A DNA stretch of 64,000 nt from Crocosphaera chwakensis CCY0110 (GTDB taxonomy: Bacteria; Cyanobacteriota; Cyanobacteriia; Cyanobacteriales; Microcystaceae): positions 62,001 through 126,000 of the forward strand of contig NZ_AAXW01000004.1 of NCBI RefSeq assembly GCF_000169335.1. The letters are read 5' to 3'. The stretch's first letter is position 1, and each line of letters begins with the position of its first letter. Of this stretch, positions 16,097-25,196 are shown piece by piece. The notes under the pieces were generated by a model. It did no database searches, was not told where the DNA came from, and saw nothing but the letters and a program-made list of their open reading frames with translations. The position numbers and the translations under genes were made by a program.

Positions 16097-16284
16097 GTTT
16101 TCAGTCAGTAGTTAAAATTTATTGTCTGTCTTAAAGCATTACTACTAACCAAAATCCTTAAAAATATGTCATACTAAATACTTAGGAACAAATGAAAAAA
16201 TCTAGGTGATTTTTGTAATTATTCTTAATATAGTGTTGTTGATTTATCGGTCACTACCTATCCAACTCATCTACAGTAAAATTA

Positions 16285-16650
16285 TTGTCAAAAATTACAG
16301 TGAAAAGTAAAACATTGACTCAAACTAAAATACAACCAAACCATACCCATAATCACGATAACGGAACTCCTCATAAGCACGTTCATAGTGAGGCTTCTTT
16401 AAAACAAATTATAAACCGTCTGTCTCGCATTGAGGGACATATTAGAGGCGTAAAAACAATGGTTTCAGAAAGTCGCCCTTGTCCTGAAGTTTTAATTCAA
16501 TTAGCTGCAGTTAGAGGAGCAATTGATCGGGTATCTCGTCTTATTTTGGATGAACATTTGAATGAATGTGTTGCCCGTGCTGCTCAAGAAGGTAACATAG
16601 AAGAAGAATTAGAAGAATTAAAAGCAGCGTTAGATCGATTTTTACCTTAG
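16285..16650 (+). CDS. CsoR/RcnR-family metal sensor, InrS-like
   Basis: The product is a CsoR/FrmR-type repressor: LKQIINRLSRIEGHIRGVKTM, then SRPCPEVLIQLAAVRGAIDRV with the metal-site Cys, and LNECVARAA with the second Cys. The N-terminus is His-rich (HTHNHDNGTPHKHVHSE), as in the cyanobacterial nickel sensor InrS, which represses a nickel exporter until Ni(II) binds. The start is TTG 16285 or GTG 16300; neither has a clear ribosome site. No nickel exporter gene is adjacent, so the target is elsewhere or different. Confidence 0.85.
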   Translation: MSKITVKSKTLTQTKIQPNHTHNHDNGTPHKHVHSEASLKQIINRLSRIEGHIRGVKTMVSESRPCPEVLIQLAAVRGAIDRVSRLILDEHLNECVARAAQEGNIEEELEELKAALDRFLP

Positions 16651-16687
16651 AGGAGTCATGAGAGGCTTTTTTTCCTAATAGTTAACC

Positions 16688-17533
16688 ATGAAGAATAATC
16701 TATTAGCCAGTAAAACCCTTCCTCTTTATAACAAAAGAATTCTTATAACAGCCCCTCGTAATTATGTCTCTCGTTTAGCTACTGAAATTATTAATTATGG
16801 GGGAGTTCCTATTATAATGCCTACCATTGAAACTTGTTATTTATCCTCCTATAAAAAATTAGATAACTGTTTAAATAATATTAGTCAATTTAATTATATT
16901 GCTTTTACCAGTCGTAACGGAATTAATGCACTTATCAATCGCTTAGAAACTTTAAATATTCCCCGATCTTATTTAGATAACTGTCAATTAATTGCCATTG
17001 GAAAAGATGCCCAAAGATTAAAAGAAATGGGATTAAAAGTTGCTATAATGCCCAAGGAACCCAGTCCCCTAGGCATTGTATCAGAACTCGCTAAAATTGA
17101 TAACATTGAGAAACAAAGTATTTTAATTCCTATTCCTCAAGTGATTGGTATTTCTGAACCTGATATTATTCCTAATTTTATTACAGCATTGGAAAGATTA
17201 GGGATGAAAATAAACCCTGTGTATGCTTATCAAACTCGATGTTTAGAGACTTCTTTATATGATATGGAAATCGACTTAATTAAACAGGGAAAAATTGATG
17301 TTATTGCTTTTAGTAGTACCGCAGAAATAGAAAGTTTTTTGCAGTTAGTAAACAATACTCAACTCTTTAAACAATGTTTAATTGCTTGTTTTGGTCCCTA
17401 TACGGCAGGTAATGCTAGGAAACTAGGATTAACCGTTGATATTGTTGGGAAAGACTATCATTCCTTCACGGGATTCGTTGAAGCAATCGCCGATTATTTA
17501 ACCCCTTCTAATAGTTCGGAAATCTACGCCTAA
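16688..17533 (+). CDS. hemD: Uroporphyrinogen-III synthase
   Basis: The 281-residue protein has the two-domain HemD pattern: KRILITAPRNYVSRLATEI at the N-terminus, IAFTSRNGINALI in the first lobe, VIAFSSTAEIESFL in the second, and CFGPYTAGNARKLGL before the end. The enzyme cyclises hydroxymethylbilane with D-ring inversion, feeding heme, chlorophyll, phycobilin and cobalamin synthesis. Sequence is poorly conserved in this family, as expected. It follows the InrS-like gene by 37 bases and could be co-transcribed. Confidence 0.9.
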   Translation: MKNNLLASKTLPLYNKRILITAPRNYVSRLATEIINYGGVPIIMPTIETCYLSSYKKLDNCLNNISQFNYIAFTSRNGINALINRLETLNIPRSYLDNCQLIAIGKDAQRLKEMGLKVAIMPKEPSPLGIVSELAKIDNIEKQSILIPIPQVIGISEPDIIPNFITALERLGMKINPVYAYQTRCLETSLYDMEIDLIKQGKIDVIAFSSTAEIESFLQLVNNTQLFKQCLIACFGPYTAGNARKLGLTVDIVGKDYHSFTGFVEAIADYLTPSNSSEIYA

Positions 17534-17604
17534 ACAGTGTTTAAAACCGAAATAAGATCAAGAAAATGTGAGCTATTATGAATAGTGAAGGGAGATAAAA
17601 CCAG

Positions 17605-17652
17605 TCAAACTTCACAAGATAAGAGAAAGTTCTAAATCGGAGGTTAATATAT
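17605..17652 (+). promoter_or_regulatory. Possible RNA thermometer in hsp20 leader
   Basis: The leader carries a GGAGG ribosome site about 10 bases before the hsp20 ATG. An upstream AACTTC near 17609 can pair with GAGGTT covering it. Heat-shock genes of this family in cyanobacteria are known to use 5' UTR thermometers. The pairing is short, so this is tentative. Confidence 0.3.
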
Positions 17653-18099
17653 ATGGCACTTGTACGTTGGGAACCTTTCAGAGAAATTGACTCTCTACAA
17701 AAAGAAATGAACCGTTTATTTGAAAGTTTCTCTCCCAGTGGTTTAAGTAACGGCGATTTTAATAAATTATCCTTCGTTCCAGCAGCAGAAATGAACGAAA
17801 CAGAAGAAGCGATCGATCTTAAACTAGAAATTCCTGGGTTAGAAGCAAAAGATTTAGACGTTGAAGTTCAAGCAGACTCTGTTAGCATTAAAGGAGAACG
17901 GAAATCAGAAGAAAAAACAGAAGAAAATGGTACAACCCGAACTGAATTCCGTTACGGTAAATTCCATCGAGTCATTCCTTTACCTAGCCGAGTACAAAAT
18001 AACAATGTAACGGCAGACTATAAAGATGGCATCCTTCATCTAAATCTGCCTAAAGCAGAAGAAGAACGCAACAAAGTCGTAAAAGTTAATATTGGATAA
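17653..18099 (+). CDS. hspA: Small heat-shock protein Hsp20
   Basis: The 148-residue protein starts MALVRWEPFREIDSLQKEMNRLF, has an alpha-crystallin domain at about 40-140 (AAEMNETEEAIDLKLEIPGL, then FHRVIPLPSRV), and ends with the VVKVNIG tail. It matches cyanobacterial HspA/Hsp17, an oligomeric chaperone that binds unfolding proteins and stabilises thylakoid membranes under heat. A GGAGG ribosome site precedes the start. A bidirectional hairpin follows. Confidence 0.96.
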   Translation: MALVRWEPFREIDSLQKEMNRLFESFSPSGLSNGDFNKLSFVPAAEMNETEEAIDLKLEIPGLEAKDLDVEVQADSVSIKGERKSEEKTEENGTTRTEFRYGKFHRVIPLPSRVQNNNVTADYKDGILHLNLPKAEEERNKVVKVNIG

Positions 18100-18106
18100 A
18101 CTTACT

Positions 18107-18130
18107 AGGGGTCAACTTTTGTTGACCTCT
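18107..18130. terminator. Bidirectional hairpin between hsp20 and SDR genes
   Basis: AGGGGTCAAC and GTTGACCTCT pair around a TTTT loop with one G-U pair. It lies between convergent genes and probably terminates both. Confidence 0.7.
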
Positions 18131-18135
18131 TAACT

Positions 18136-18825
18136 TTACTGTACCGTGAGAGATTGGCCATTGTTTTTGGCTGTTAAGTTCAATATGAAAGGAATAGCTT
18201 TTCGACACCACTGAGAAGGAGACTCAAAGGTTAGGGCGTTGTCTCCCCAACAAGTTCGTAACATTTCTGTATTAATAATTCCTGGATTTAAAGCGATGAT
18301 GGCGATACCATTAGGCACTTCTTGTGCTAATCCTTGGGATAAGCCTTCAATCGCCCATTTGCTAGTACAGTAAGGCACTACCTCTGGGGATGTAGAACGC
18401 CCCCATCCTGAACTAAAATTGATAATAACCCCTTTGTTTTCTTCAATCATTGAAGGTAAAAAAACTCGGATTGTTCTTACGACTCCGTTAATATTAATAT
18501 CAGTTAGTTGAGAAAATTCTTGGTCGCTAATTTCCCACAAAGGTAAGGGTTGATTGATAACGGCTGCATTATTAATTAAAAAATCGGGAGTTCCCCATTT
18601 CTCAATCACTTTTTTACCCCATCTTTGCACTTGTTGATTACTGGATAAATCCACTACATCAAATTGATGTTTCGGATATAAATGATTAAGTGTTTCAATC
18701 TCATTGACAGAACGACCACATCCGATTAAAGTGTGTCCCCTTTCAATTAATCCTTCACATAATGCTCTTCCTAGCCCCTTAGTCACCCCTGTAACTACAA
18801 TTTTTAATGATTTGTTTGGTTTCAA
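18136..18825 (-). CDS. Short-chain dehydrogenase/reductase
   Basis: The 229-residue protein is a classical SDR. The NAD(P)-binding TGVTKGLG motif is at about residue 13, NNAA follows near 86, the catalytic Ser lies in NFSSGWGRS, and the YxxxK pair is in YCTSKWAIEG. ALNPGIINTEM follows. SDRs reduce or oxidise alcohols and carbonyls; the substrate is not predictable. It is convergent with hsp20. Confidence 0.9.
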   Translation of the reverse strand: MKPNKSLKIVVTGVTKGLGRALCEGLIERGHTLIGCGRSVNEIETLNHLYPKHQFDVVDLSSNQQVQRWGKKVIEKWGTPDFLINNAAVINQPLPLWEISDQEFSQLTDININGVVRTIRVFLPSMIEENKGVIINFSSGWGRSTSPEVVPYCTSKWAIEGLSQGLAQEVPNGIAIIALNPGIINTEMLRTCWGDNALTFESPSQWCRKAIPFILNLTAKNNGQSLTVQ

Positions 18826-18910
18826 TTTTTACTCCCTATAATCTTCAGTTTTTACTAAATGGATTATTAGAATAATCTAGTGTGAATTATCATTGTTTCT
18901 GTCCCTTTGT

Positions 18911-19651
18911 TTACTGACTCAACGCCTTCAAAAAACTTTGTACACTGGCGAAAATGCCTGACTTTTTGGCCTGCGGTTGATCACTATTATCCTCTTCTCC
19001 TTTCAACGCATTATTCACTAAAGTATCTAAAGCTTCTCCCATCGGTTTTTGACCTTGTTCAGCAATTAATTCATAACCCTCTTCTTTTTCTAAGTACACC
19101 AACCAGGGAGAAGGATAAGAACGTAACACCACCACCCCATCTAAAGGTCGAAAATAATAAACCGATTCTAAGGTACTAATAAAGCGTTCTCGGAGTTGCC
19201 TAGCAGCATAGCCAATGCCTACAATAGAGACATCTTCTAACTGAGGAATGAGGAGAATAACCGAACGATGGCCAGCTAAATTACATAATTTTTCTACGAT
19301 TTCCACTTCAACTGAAGAGGGACTGACTAATAAAAAGGCTTCATCTGCCTCAGAAATTTTCTTTTCGATAGAAGTCGCCCGACTCCCCAAGTCAGTTACC
19401 TGAAAAGGGGTTTCTCCCCAGTCTCGTCTGGCTAAAGCTGCAGCCCCAGTATCGGGAAAGATTACTTTTAACCCTGATTCTTGTCCCTCAAATAAGGTGG
19501 TAAACTCTAAGGCTAAAGGTTGGGCTTGTAGAGCAATTTCTGGGATAACAATTTCTAAGCAAATACGTTCTACTCCTGCTTCTAGGGCGAGTTTTGCTGC
19601 TTCTTTGGCTTGGGTTACGGCTTGTTCTAAACTGTCGGGAACTTCAACCAT
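18911..19651 (-). CDS. DUF1995 family protein
   Basis: The 246-residue protein contains a DUF1995 domain found in cyanobacteria and plastids (related to LPA3-type photosystem assembly factors). Visible features are VPDSLEQAVTQAKEAAK at the N-terminus, IFPDTGAAALARRDWG in the middle, and an LRSYPSPWLVYLE block near residue 176. No catalytic motif is apparent. It is divergent from the DUF4126 gene. A plastid-like role in thylakoid protein assembly is inference from the family. Confidence 0.8.
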   Translation of the reverse strand: MVEVPDSLEQAVTQAKEAAKLALEAGVERICLEIVIPEIALQAQPLALEFTTLFEGQESGLKVIFPDTGAAALARRDWGETPFQVTDLGSRATSIEKKISEADEAFLLVSPSSVEVEIVEKLCNLAGHRSVILLIPQLEDVSIVGIGYAARQLRERFISTLESVYYFRPLDGVVVLRSYPSPWLVYLEKEEGYELIAEQGQKPMGEALDTLVNNALKGEEDNSDQPQAKKSGIFASVQSFLKALSQ

Positions 19652-19739
19652 GATGGGGTTAGTAAAAAGCGATCGCTATTATTGTACAAGAGTACGAGAC
19701 AATAGAAAATAGACGACTTCATGGTAAGAGTCACATCAG

Positions 19740-20306
19740 ATGATTATTGGTATTTTAGCGATCCTTTCTGCATCGGCCGCAGCCGGAATGAGAATTGCGT
19801 TACCTTTATTAATTATTGGCTTACTTCGTAGTGATTTATGGTCACAAGTTCCTCTACTTTCTGCTATTCCCCCTCAAGTTTTGATTGGGGTTCTAACCAG
19901 TTGGTCATTGTTTGAATTATTTGGGTCAAAAAAGTTACTCGGTCAGCGAATTTTACAGATTATACAGCTAGTTTTTAGTCCCTTAGTTGGGGGATTATTA
20001 GCTGTTGCTGTGGTCAAAATGGCTAATTTAGACATGAGTCCGTTATGGTTAATTGGTGTGATTGGAGGATTATTGGCTTTTGTTTTAAAGTTGGTTCAAG
20101 TGGGTTGGTTTTTTCGTTTAAGGGGTTTACCTATTTGGGTGATTTGTATTGAAGATATTATTTGCATTTTATTAGTTTTGTTTGCTTTTGATGCCCCCAA
20201 AAATGGGGGATTAATTGCTTTAATGTTATTATGGATAGCCATTAGAAGTTCTACTGCTTGGCGTAAATGGTATCGTCAAAGCAGTTCAATTCCTGAAGGA
20301 GAATAA
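19740..20306 (+). CDS. DUF4126 membrane protein
   Basis: The 188-residue protein has about five hydrophobic segments and the pattern of DUF4126: ILSASAAAGMRIALPLLIIGLL at the start, an SLFELFGSKKLLG loop, and FSPLVGGLLAV. The role is unknown. The C-terminus is short and basic (SSTAWRKWYRQ). It has its own promoter in the 88-base divergent spacer shared with the DUF1995 gene. Confidence 0.8.
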   Translation: MIIGILAILSASAAAGMRIALPLLIIGLLRSDLWSQVPLLSAIPPQVLIGVLTSWSLFELFGSKKLLGQRILQIIQLVFSPLVGGLLAVAVVKMANLDMSPLWLIGVIGGLLAFVLKLVQVGWFFRLRGLPIWVICIEDIICILLVLFAFDAPKNGGLIALMLLWIAIRSSTAWRKWYRQSSSIPEGE

Positions 20307-20360
20307 AGAGAAAAAATTAAGTTTATGAAAGTTCTGATTTCTAACTTCTAACTTTTAACT

Positions 20361-21050
20361 TCACGAACGTCTTCCTTGACCAAATAATATCTTTTTAGAG
20401 TCTTCTGTAATGGTTGCTTCTGTTTTCAGGTTTTTCGCTATTTCATAAGCTGTTTGAACCGCAGGACGATTTTGTATGCTTTCAAACCATCTTTTTATAT
20501 TAGGAAAATCTGACAAATTTTGCTTCTGTTGTTGATGGGGTACTATCCAAGGATAGACAGCCATATCTGCAATAGAATAATCTTTTGCTATGTATTCTTT
20601 ATCTTTTAATTGTTCATCTAATACCCCATAAAGTCGTTCTGTTTCTTTAACATATCGATTAATAGCATAAGGAACTTTTTCAGGAGCATATTGACTAAAA
20701 TGATGGTTTTGACCTAACATGGGTCCAAGTCCCCCCATTTGCCAAAATAACCATTGCATAACGTCAATTTCACCCCGTATATCTGTGGGTAAAAAGCGTT
20801 TAGTTTTCTTGGCTAAATAGAATAAAATCGCCCCAGATTCAAAAATACTAATAGGTTGACCGCTATTTTCTGGAGAATGATCAATAATAGCAGGAATACG
20901 ATTATTAGGAGAAATTTCTAAGAATTCAGGAGAAAATTGTTCGCCTTTAGCAATATTAATTAATTTAATTTCATAGTCTAATTGAGCTTCTTCTAAAAAA
21001 ATAGTAATTTTATGGCCGTTAGGAGTTGTCCAATAGTAAAGATCAATCAT
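20361..21050 (-). CDS. Glutathione S-transferase, YfcG/nu-class-like
   Basis: The 229-residue protein has a thioredoxin-fold GST N-terminal domain beginning MIDLYYWTTPNGHKITIFLEEA, with SPNNRIPAIIDH and FESGAILFYLA forming the glutathione site, and a helical C-terminal domain (YSIADMAVYPWI). The start closely matches YfcG-type nu-class GSTs, which have disulfide-bond reductase activity. The role is probably thiol redox or detoxification. Confidence 0.9.
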   Translation of the reverse strand: MIDLYYWTTPNGHKITIFLEEAQLDYEIKLINIAKGEQFSPEFLEISPNNRIPAIIDHSPENSGQPISIFESGAILFYLAKKTKRFLPTDIRGEIDVMQWLFWQMGGLGPMLGQNHHFSQYAPEKVPYAINRYVKETERLYGVLDEQLKDKEYIAKDYSIADMAVYPWIVPHQQQKQNLSDFPNIKRWFESIQNRPAVQTAYEIAKNLKTEATITEDSKKILFGQGRRS

Positions 21051-21125
21051 ATAATTTCTTTTTTGCTGTTATTTTAAGGAAGTAGGAACAATTAATTCAA
21101 TTGTTCCTACCAATTTATTGAAGAT

Positions 21126-23375
21126 TTAAGGAACTTTCAACTCGACTAATTTGTTTTCCGGCAAAAAGCTGCGGAACTTACCGTGATCAGCAAATACAGC
21201 AACTAAATGTAACCAAGCATCCGGTTCTTTGTGTAAGTCACCCCAAGGAATAGCAATTTCTAAACATTGATTAAAGGCTACCTCAATGCGATGATTTTTA
21301 GGATGCCAATCATTACTATGCCAAGCTTGTTGTAACCAAGCAGACTGAGTGACTAAATTAATACCGACATGATGATGGAAAGTATAGTTAAGTGGGGCTT
21401 CATCAGGAACATCCCCTAACGGTATGGTACTGGTAAACACATCAGTATCCGCATAGTACCACAGTAAATGTAACTCATTGGGTAAATCTCTGCCCGGTTG
21501 CGTCCCCATTTTCACATCAAACCGTAGATAAAAATTGAGATGATCCGTACCATAATAGAGGCGTTGCACCGTACTAGCTTTGTGCATGGTTCCGGTTGAT
21601 CCCCCAATTTCGATGCGTCCGGCTTTTTCCCAGTCTTGTTCATCGGGATAACCATTGATCACAGGTTGAATAAATCCTTCAGGGCTGCGATCGCCTTTCT
21701 TGGTATGATCATCTAAGGGTTCGTATAAATTATCGGGAATGGGTTCACCAAGGGCTGAATAAACTCCCCGTAAATGTTCACGGTAGAGTTCATCAAATAA
21801 CGCCCCATGACTTGAAGAATGCCCTTCTCCAAACCACCAACACCAGTCTGAACCTTCAGCAGCATATAGGGCTTCCCAGGCTTCAGGGTTGCTTTTTTCG
21901 GTGGCTTCAGGGTGTTTTTCCATCATGTCACGGGCTTCGGTTAAAAGATCCCAAGCTTTATTTTTAACTGGATCACCGATCCAAGTGCTAAAGCTACCAT
22001 CTACCCAGGAACCACTGTGTAACTTATGTGCCGGAATTTCTGCTTTCGGGGGAAACTTCTCAATAAATTCAGAAACAGTGACTAATTGAATATCATCAAT
22101 TTCACTCAATTGAGAATATAAGGCTCTGAGGAAGTGTAAACCATCATCAGGATAATATTCCCAACAGTTTTCCCCATCTAAGGCAATGGTAACTAACCAG
22201 GGATCTTCAAGGCTGGTTTCTTCGCTTTCTTGACGTTCAACCAAAGAACGAGAAATGGCTTGTAAATGGCCAAGAAAATCAGAGGCCGCGTGCTTGGGTT
22301 CCATGCCACTATAACTAAAGCCGATTAAATCAGATAAACGGTGATCTCGGAAGACAATGGCTAAATCTCCGTAGTCTGTTTTGAGACGATAGGGAAGATA
22401 CATCCGATGAGGATCACAAACGTTCCCGGTTTCATCCCGATAGAAATAATGTTCCACACTCCATCCTAAGACGGATTCATCGGAACATAACCAATTAAAT
22501 TTTTCCTGGGCAACATAGGGTAAAATAGCAGGACTAACGGACTGTTCTGAAGGCCAAAGTCCTTTAGGTTCTTTGCCAAAGCGATCGCGATACATTTCTT
22601 TGGCTTTGCGTAGATGTAGAGGAATGTCTTGAGGATATTGGAACCGTTTTTCGGGTAACTGCATCTCAGGAATGGCTACCTGTCCTGAATCTGTATCCGC
22701 TAATAAGGGGAGAATAGGGTGAGTGTAGGGAGTTGTCATTAATTCTAACTGCCCTGAATCCTGCATTTTTTTGTGTTGGGGGATAATCTGGCCAATAATC
22801 TCCCGATGTTTAGCGATGATTTTTTTGCGATCGTCTAAAGAGAAGCCCTTGCCTTTTTCAAACCAAGCTGCAATTTGAGGATCTTTTTCTCTAAAAATGG
22901 GATCGATCCACGCTAAGTTATGCCAGGCTAAGAGATCACTATAATCGTGGACAGTCCAATTTTCCATACACCATTCTCGCCCGTTATCGTGTTTTTGCAG
23001 ATTTAACTCAGAATAGCGAGGATAGGGATCAATTAAAGTGCGATGATGAGCATCGAAAAAGTGGTCAAAAATAAATCCTTTGTCTTCATCAGTTAGATCA
23101 ATAGCGGAAGTTAAGGTTAAGGCCATGTAGCGGTCGAGGGCTGTTCCTTGGCTATAATCTTCTAACTGTAAAATTAAAGAGGGAACGAGGTTGACGGTTT
23201 GATGTAGCTTAGGAAACTCTTCTAAAACAAGAATTAGGTCTAAATAATCTTTGATACCGTGTAAGCGGGCCCAGGGCATACGATACTGTCCATTAGGATC
23301 ATCAATCGCTTCACGGGACTTATACAAAGGTTGATGTTGATGCCAAATAAATGCAACGTATAGAGGATGAGCCAT
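21126..23375 (-). CDS. Glycoside hydrolase family 57 protein
   Basis: The 749-residue protein is a GH57 enzyme, a family of alpha-amylases and glucan-branching enzymes. The N-terminal FIWHQHQPLY motif is at residues 9-18. The likely nucleophile Glu is at about 277 in LWPSEQSVSP, and the LDGENCWEYYPDDG block carries the acid residue. The last 150 residues form an additional beta-rich domain. It probably acts on glycogen-type alpha-glucan in the cytoplasm. There is no signal peptide. Confidence 0.93.
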   Translation of the reverse strand: MAHPLYVAFIWHQHQPLYKSREAIDDPNGQYRMPWARLHGIKDYLDLILVLEEFPKLHQTVNLVPSLILQLEDYSQGTALDRYMALTLTSAIDLTDEDKGFIFDHFFDAHHRTLIDPYPRYSELNLQKHDNGREWCMENWTVHDYSDLLAWHNLAWIDPIFREKDPQIAAWFEKGKGFSLDDRKKIIAKHREIIGQIIPQHKKMQDSGQLELMTTPYTHPILPLLADTDSGQVAIPEMQLPEKRFQYPQDIPLHLRKAKEMYRDRFGKEPKGLWPSEQSVSPAILPYVAQEKFNWLCSDESVLGWSVEHYFYRDETGNVCDPHRMYLPYRLKTDYGDLAIVFRDHRLSDLIGFSYSGMEPKHAASDFLGHLQAISRSLVERQESEETSLEDPWLVTIALDGENCWEYYPDDGLHFLRALYSQLSEIDDIQLVTVSEFIEKFPPKAEIPAHKLHSGSWVDGSFSTWIGDPVKNKAWDLLTEARDMMEKHPEATEKSNPEAWEALYAAEGSDWCWWFGEGHSSSHGALFDELYREHLRGVYSALGEPIPDNLYEPLDDHTKKGDRSPEGFIQPVINGYPDEQDWEKAGRIEIGGSTGTMHKASTVQRLYYGTDHLNFYLRFDVKMGTQPGRDLPNELHLLWYYADTDVFTSTIPLGDVPDEAPLNYTFHHHVGINLVTQSAWLQQAWHSNDWHPKNHRIEVAFNQCLEIAIPWGDLHKEPDAWLHLVAVFADHGKFRSFLPENKLVELKVP

Positions 23376-23399
23376 TATCAGTTTTAATCTCTTTGGTTG

Positions 23400-23531
23400 T
23401 GATGAGTAGTAGCAAAAGTAGAGTGATGAGTGAAGGTAGACACCTCCATCTATGTAATGGCTTGGGAAAATAAAGCCTGTACATTGGCTCAGTTCTCTAT
23501 TGATCTGAACTGTGAGAACCAGCCTTTTTTT
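23400..23531 (+). ncRNA. Candidate small RNA divergent from GH57 gene
   Basis: On the plus strand, opposite to both flanking genes, this gap contains a series of potential hairpins (GGCTT...AAGCC at about 23459-23478), a single-stranded CACCTCC run near 23443-23450 complementary to ribosome-binding sites, and a strong intrinsic terminator with a seven-T tail at 23486-23531. No ORF fits. The arrangement suggests a trans-acting sRNA of about 100-130 nt. The 5' end is a guess. I cannot assign it to Yfr1, Yfr2 or PsrR1. The remaining 200 bases of this gap show nothing else until the hairpin at 23729. Confidence 0.45.
23486..23531 (+). terminator. Strong intrinsic terminator on plus strand, no gene upstream
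   Basis: GGCTCAGTTCTC pairs with GAGAACCAGCC with a small internal bulge, followed by seven T. On the minus strand there is no U run, so the signal is directional. The nearest upstream plus-strand gene is DUF4126, which ends more than 3 kb before. Confidence 0.75.
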
Positions 23532-23728
23532 AACACCCAGACTCGAACTGCTATACCTTATAGATTAACCTGAAACCTCCCCTTATTTATGGGAGAATAC
23601 GGCCACACTTTTACTTACTATAATAGTTTATAGATGTCAATAGCTTGGCTGATATTTTGCATCTCGTTGACTCTACCAGCGCACCGTTTTGGAGAGAAGT
23701 GGGAAGAGCAACCTTTTCACTGACTTTA

Positions 23729-23757
23729 ATCCCAGGTTATTATGGTGAACCTGGGAT
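23729..23757. terminator. 10-bp hairpin after the pseudopilin cluster
   Basis: ATCCCAGGTT and AACCTGGGAT form a perfect inverted repeat around a nine-base loop. It lies nine bases after the last pseudopilin stop, so it probably ends that minus-strand operon. Confidence 0.65.
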
Positions 23758-23765
23758 AGTTTATT

Positions 23766-25187
23766 TTATTTCGTCATTTCCACTAAATAGATAGCATCAT
23801 CAAAATGAGGGGAATCAGTTTGTTCGGCCTGAATGTACTCATTGAGAATCGGGTCTAAGATCGTTTCATTTTTGACTAATTCAAACTCTACAAAGTAGAG
23901 AACGATGTTATCAGGAAGAGTAAAATCGTATGAACCATCAGTAGCTTCTCTAATTAAACCTTGTTGGCTTAATTTAGTAATAATGGTTGATGATGGGCTA
24001 GGAATAATATCACTCAATTTAGTATGATCGCTGTTATCATTAGTAACAAACTTAACGCTATCTGAATCATTGACCGAAATGTCATAGAGTGTAGTGTCAC
24101 GGGTACAAAATGTGTTTTCTTTTATATGAGCATTAGCTTCTTGCCCTTGGGTAAAGGAAACTGCTGAACCTGTGCCGATTCCACTAACTGTCCCCTCGCT
24201 CCCAGAGTCTGTAACAAAACTGATTGTGATGTCGTTACTGGTCGTAATATCATCTGAACAGGGAATATCAGCATAAAGGACTTGAATAGATGCTTGACCA
24301 TCTTCTTCAAAAACAATAGATGAATTTGCTTTAAAACTAGGTACATTTTCGCCCCCACTACCGATCGACTCGGAACGGGCATGAGTCATTGTTGCAACAG
24401 CGTACTCCATCTTCTCGGAATAACGAGATTTTTTCTGCACAATATCGTCTTTATCGTACCCTAAATGTTGAAATTCATCGAGACTGGTACCTAAAACATT
24501 AAGTTGGGCTAATTGTTTATCTTCTCGAATACAACTAAAAAATCCCTTGACATCTGCTGTTGCTTGGGGGAAACGGTACCATTTTTTACCTTCATCATCA
24601 GTGGCAATGTAAGTATTAACACCATCGCTTTCACTGGGATCGAAAGGTAAGTTTTTACACTGTGTTTGAGTAGAATCTAAGTCTACTACCATCATGTCCA
24701 CAAGGGCGGTACTCTGCCAGAGATCAGGATCTCTTTTTTGAGCTTCACTATGCTCTCCATCATCGTTAAAAGCTGGTCCAAAACGTCTAATTACTCCCGG
24801 ACCGCGCCAGACTTCATTACTAGCCACTTCATCAACATAATAAATCACTCGTTCATAAACCCCGTCAATTTTGAGAGCTAAAATCGGAGTGGCTCCAGGA
24901 TGTTTCTCAAAAAAGGTTGGCGCGTAGTCCTCGACATCAATTATGTTATTTTCAATGGTTTTGGCACTACGGATTTCCTCGGAAATAAACTCAGTAGCTC
25001 TGTTAAGATCATATTGCATTTCTCCAGTGGCATTGGCTACTTTATTTTCTCGTAAAATTGTAATTAAACCGAACCCTGCAACCATGACAACGACAAGAGT
25101 CATTGCAGTAGCAATCATTAATTCAGCTAAAGTCCAACCCGCAGAAGGACGATATTTTTGTAAAAGTTTTAGGTAAATTTTTAACAT
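23766..25187 (-). CDS. Large pseudopilin, HpsC/PulJ-like
   Basis: The 473-residue protein has a type III/IV prepilin signal (SAGWTLAELMIATAMT, with the cleavage Gly before Trp and the conserved Glu five residues after the cleavage site) followed by one hydrophobic helix. The rest is a large soluble domain rich in acidic and Ser/Thr residues, with Cys pairs. Position and size resemble minor pseudopilins of the cyanobacterial Hps type used in polysaccharide secretion and motility; the assignment to HpsC is by context. The gene is nine bases after the GspH-like gene. Confidence 0.75.
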   Translation of the reverse strand: MLKIYLKLLQKYRPSAGWTLAELMIATAMTLVVVMVAGFGLITILRENKVANATGEMQYDLNRATEFISEEIRSAKTIENNIIDVEDYAPTFFEKHPGATPILALKIDGVYERVIYYVDEVASNEVWRGPGVIRRFGPAFNDDGEHSEAQKRDPDLWQSTALVDMMVVDLDSTQTQCKNLPFDPSESDGVNTYIATDDEGKKWYRFPQATADVKGFFSCIREDKQLAQLNVLGTSLDEFQHLGYDKDDIVQKKSRYSEKMEYAVATMTHARSESIGSGGENVPSFKANSSIVFEEDGQASIQVLYADIPCSDDITTSNDITISFVTDSGSEGTVSGIGTGSAVSFTQGQEANAHIKENTFCTRDTTLYDISVNDSDSVKFVTNDNSDHTKLSDIIPSPSSTIITKLSQQGLIREATDGSYDFTLPDNIVLYFVEFELVKNETILDPILNEYIQAEQTDSPHFDDAIYLVEMTK

Positions 25188-25196
25188 AATTTTTTC

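Noticed and set aside
19684..19695. GTA...TAC motif considered as NtcA site
   Set aside because: The spacing is six bases rather than the eight of NtcA sites.
21889..22089. Plus-strand ORF inside the GH57 gene
   Set aside because: It is a shadow frame of the well-supported GH57 coding strand.
23520..23570. tRNA-like T-arm (TTCGAGTC on the minus strand)
   Set aside because: The flanking bases do not form the T-stem, and no acceptor or anticodon arms could be built.
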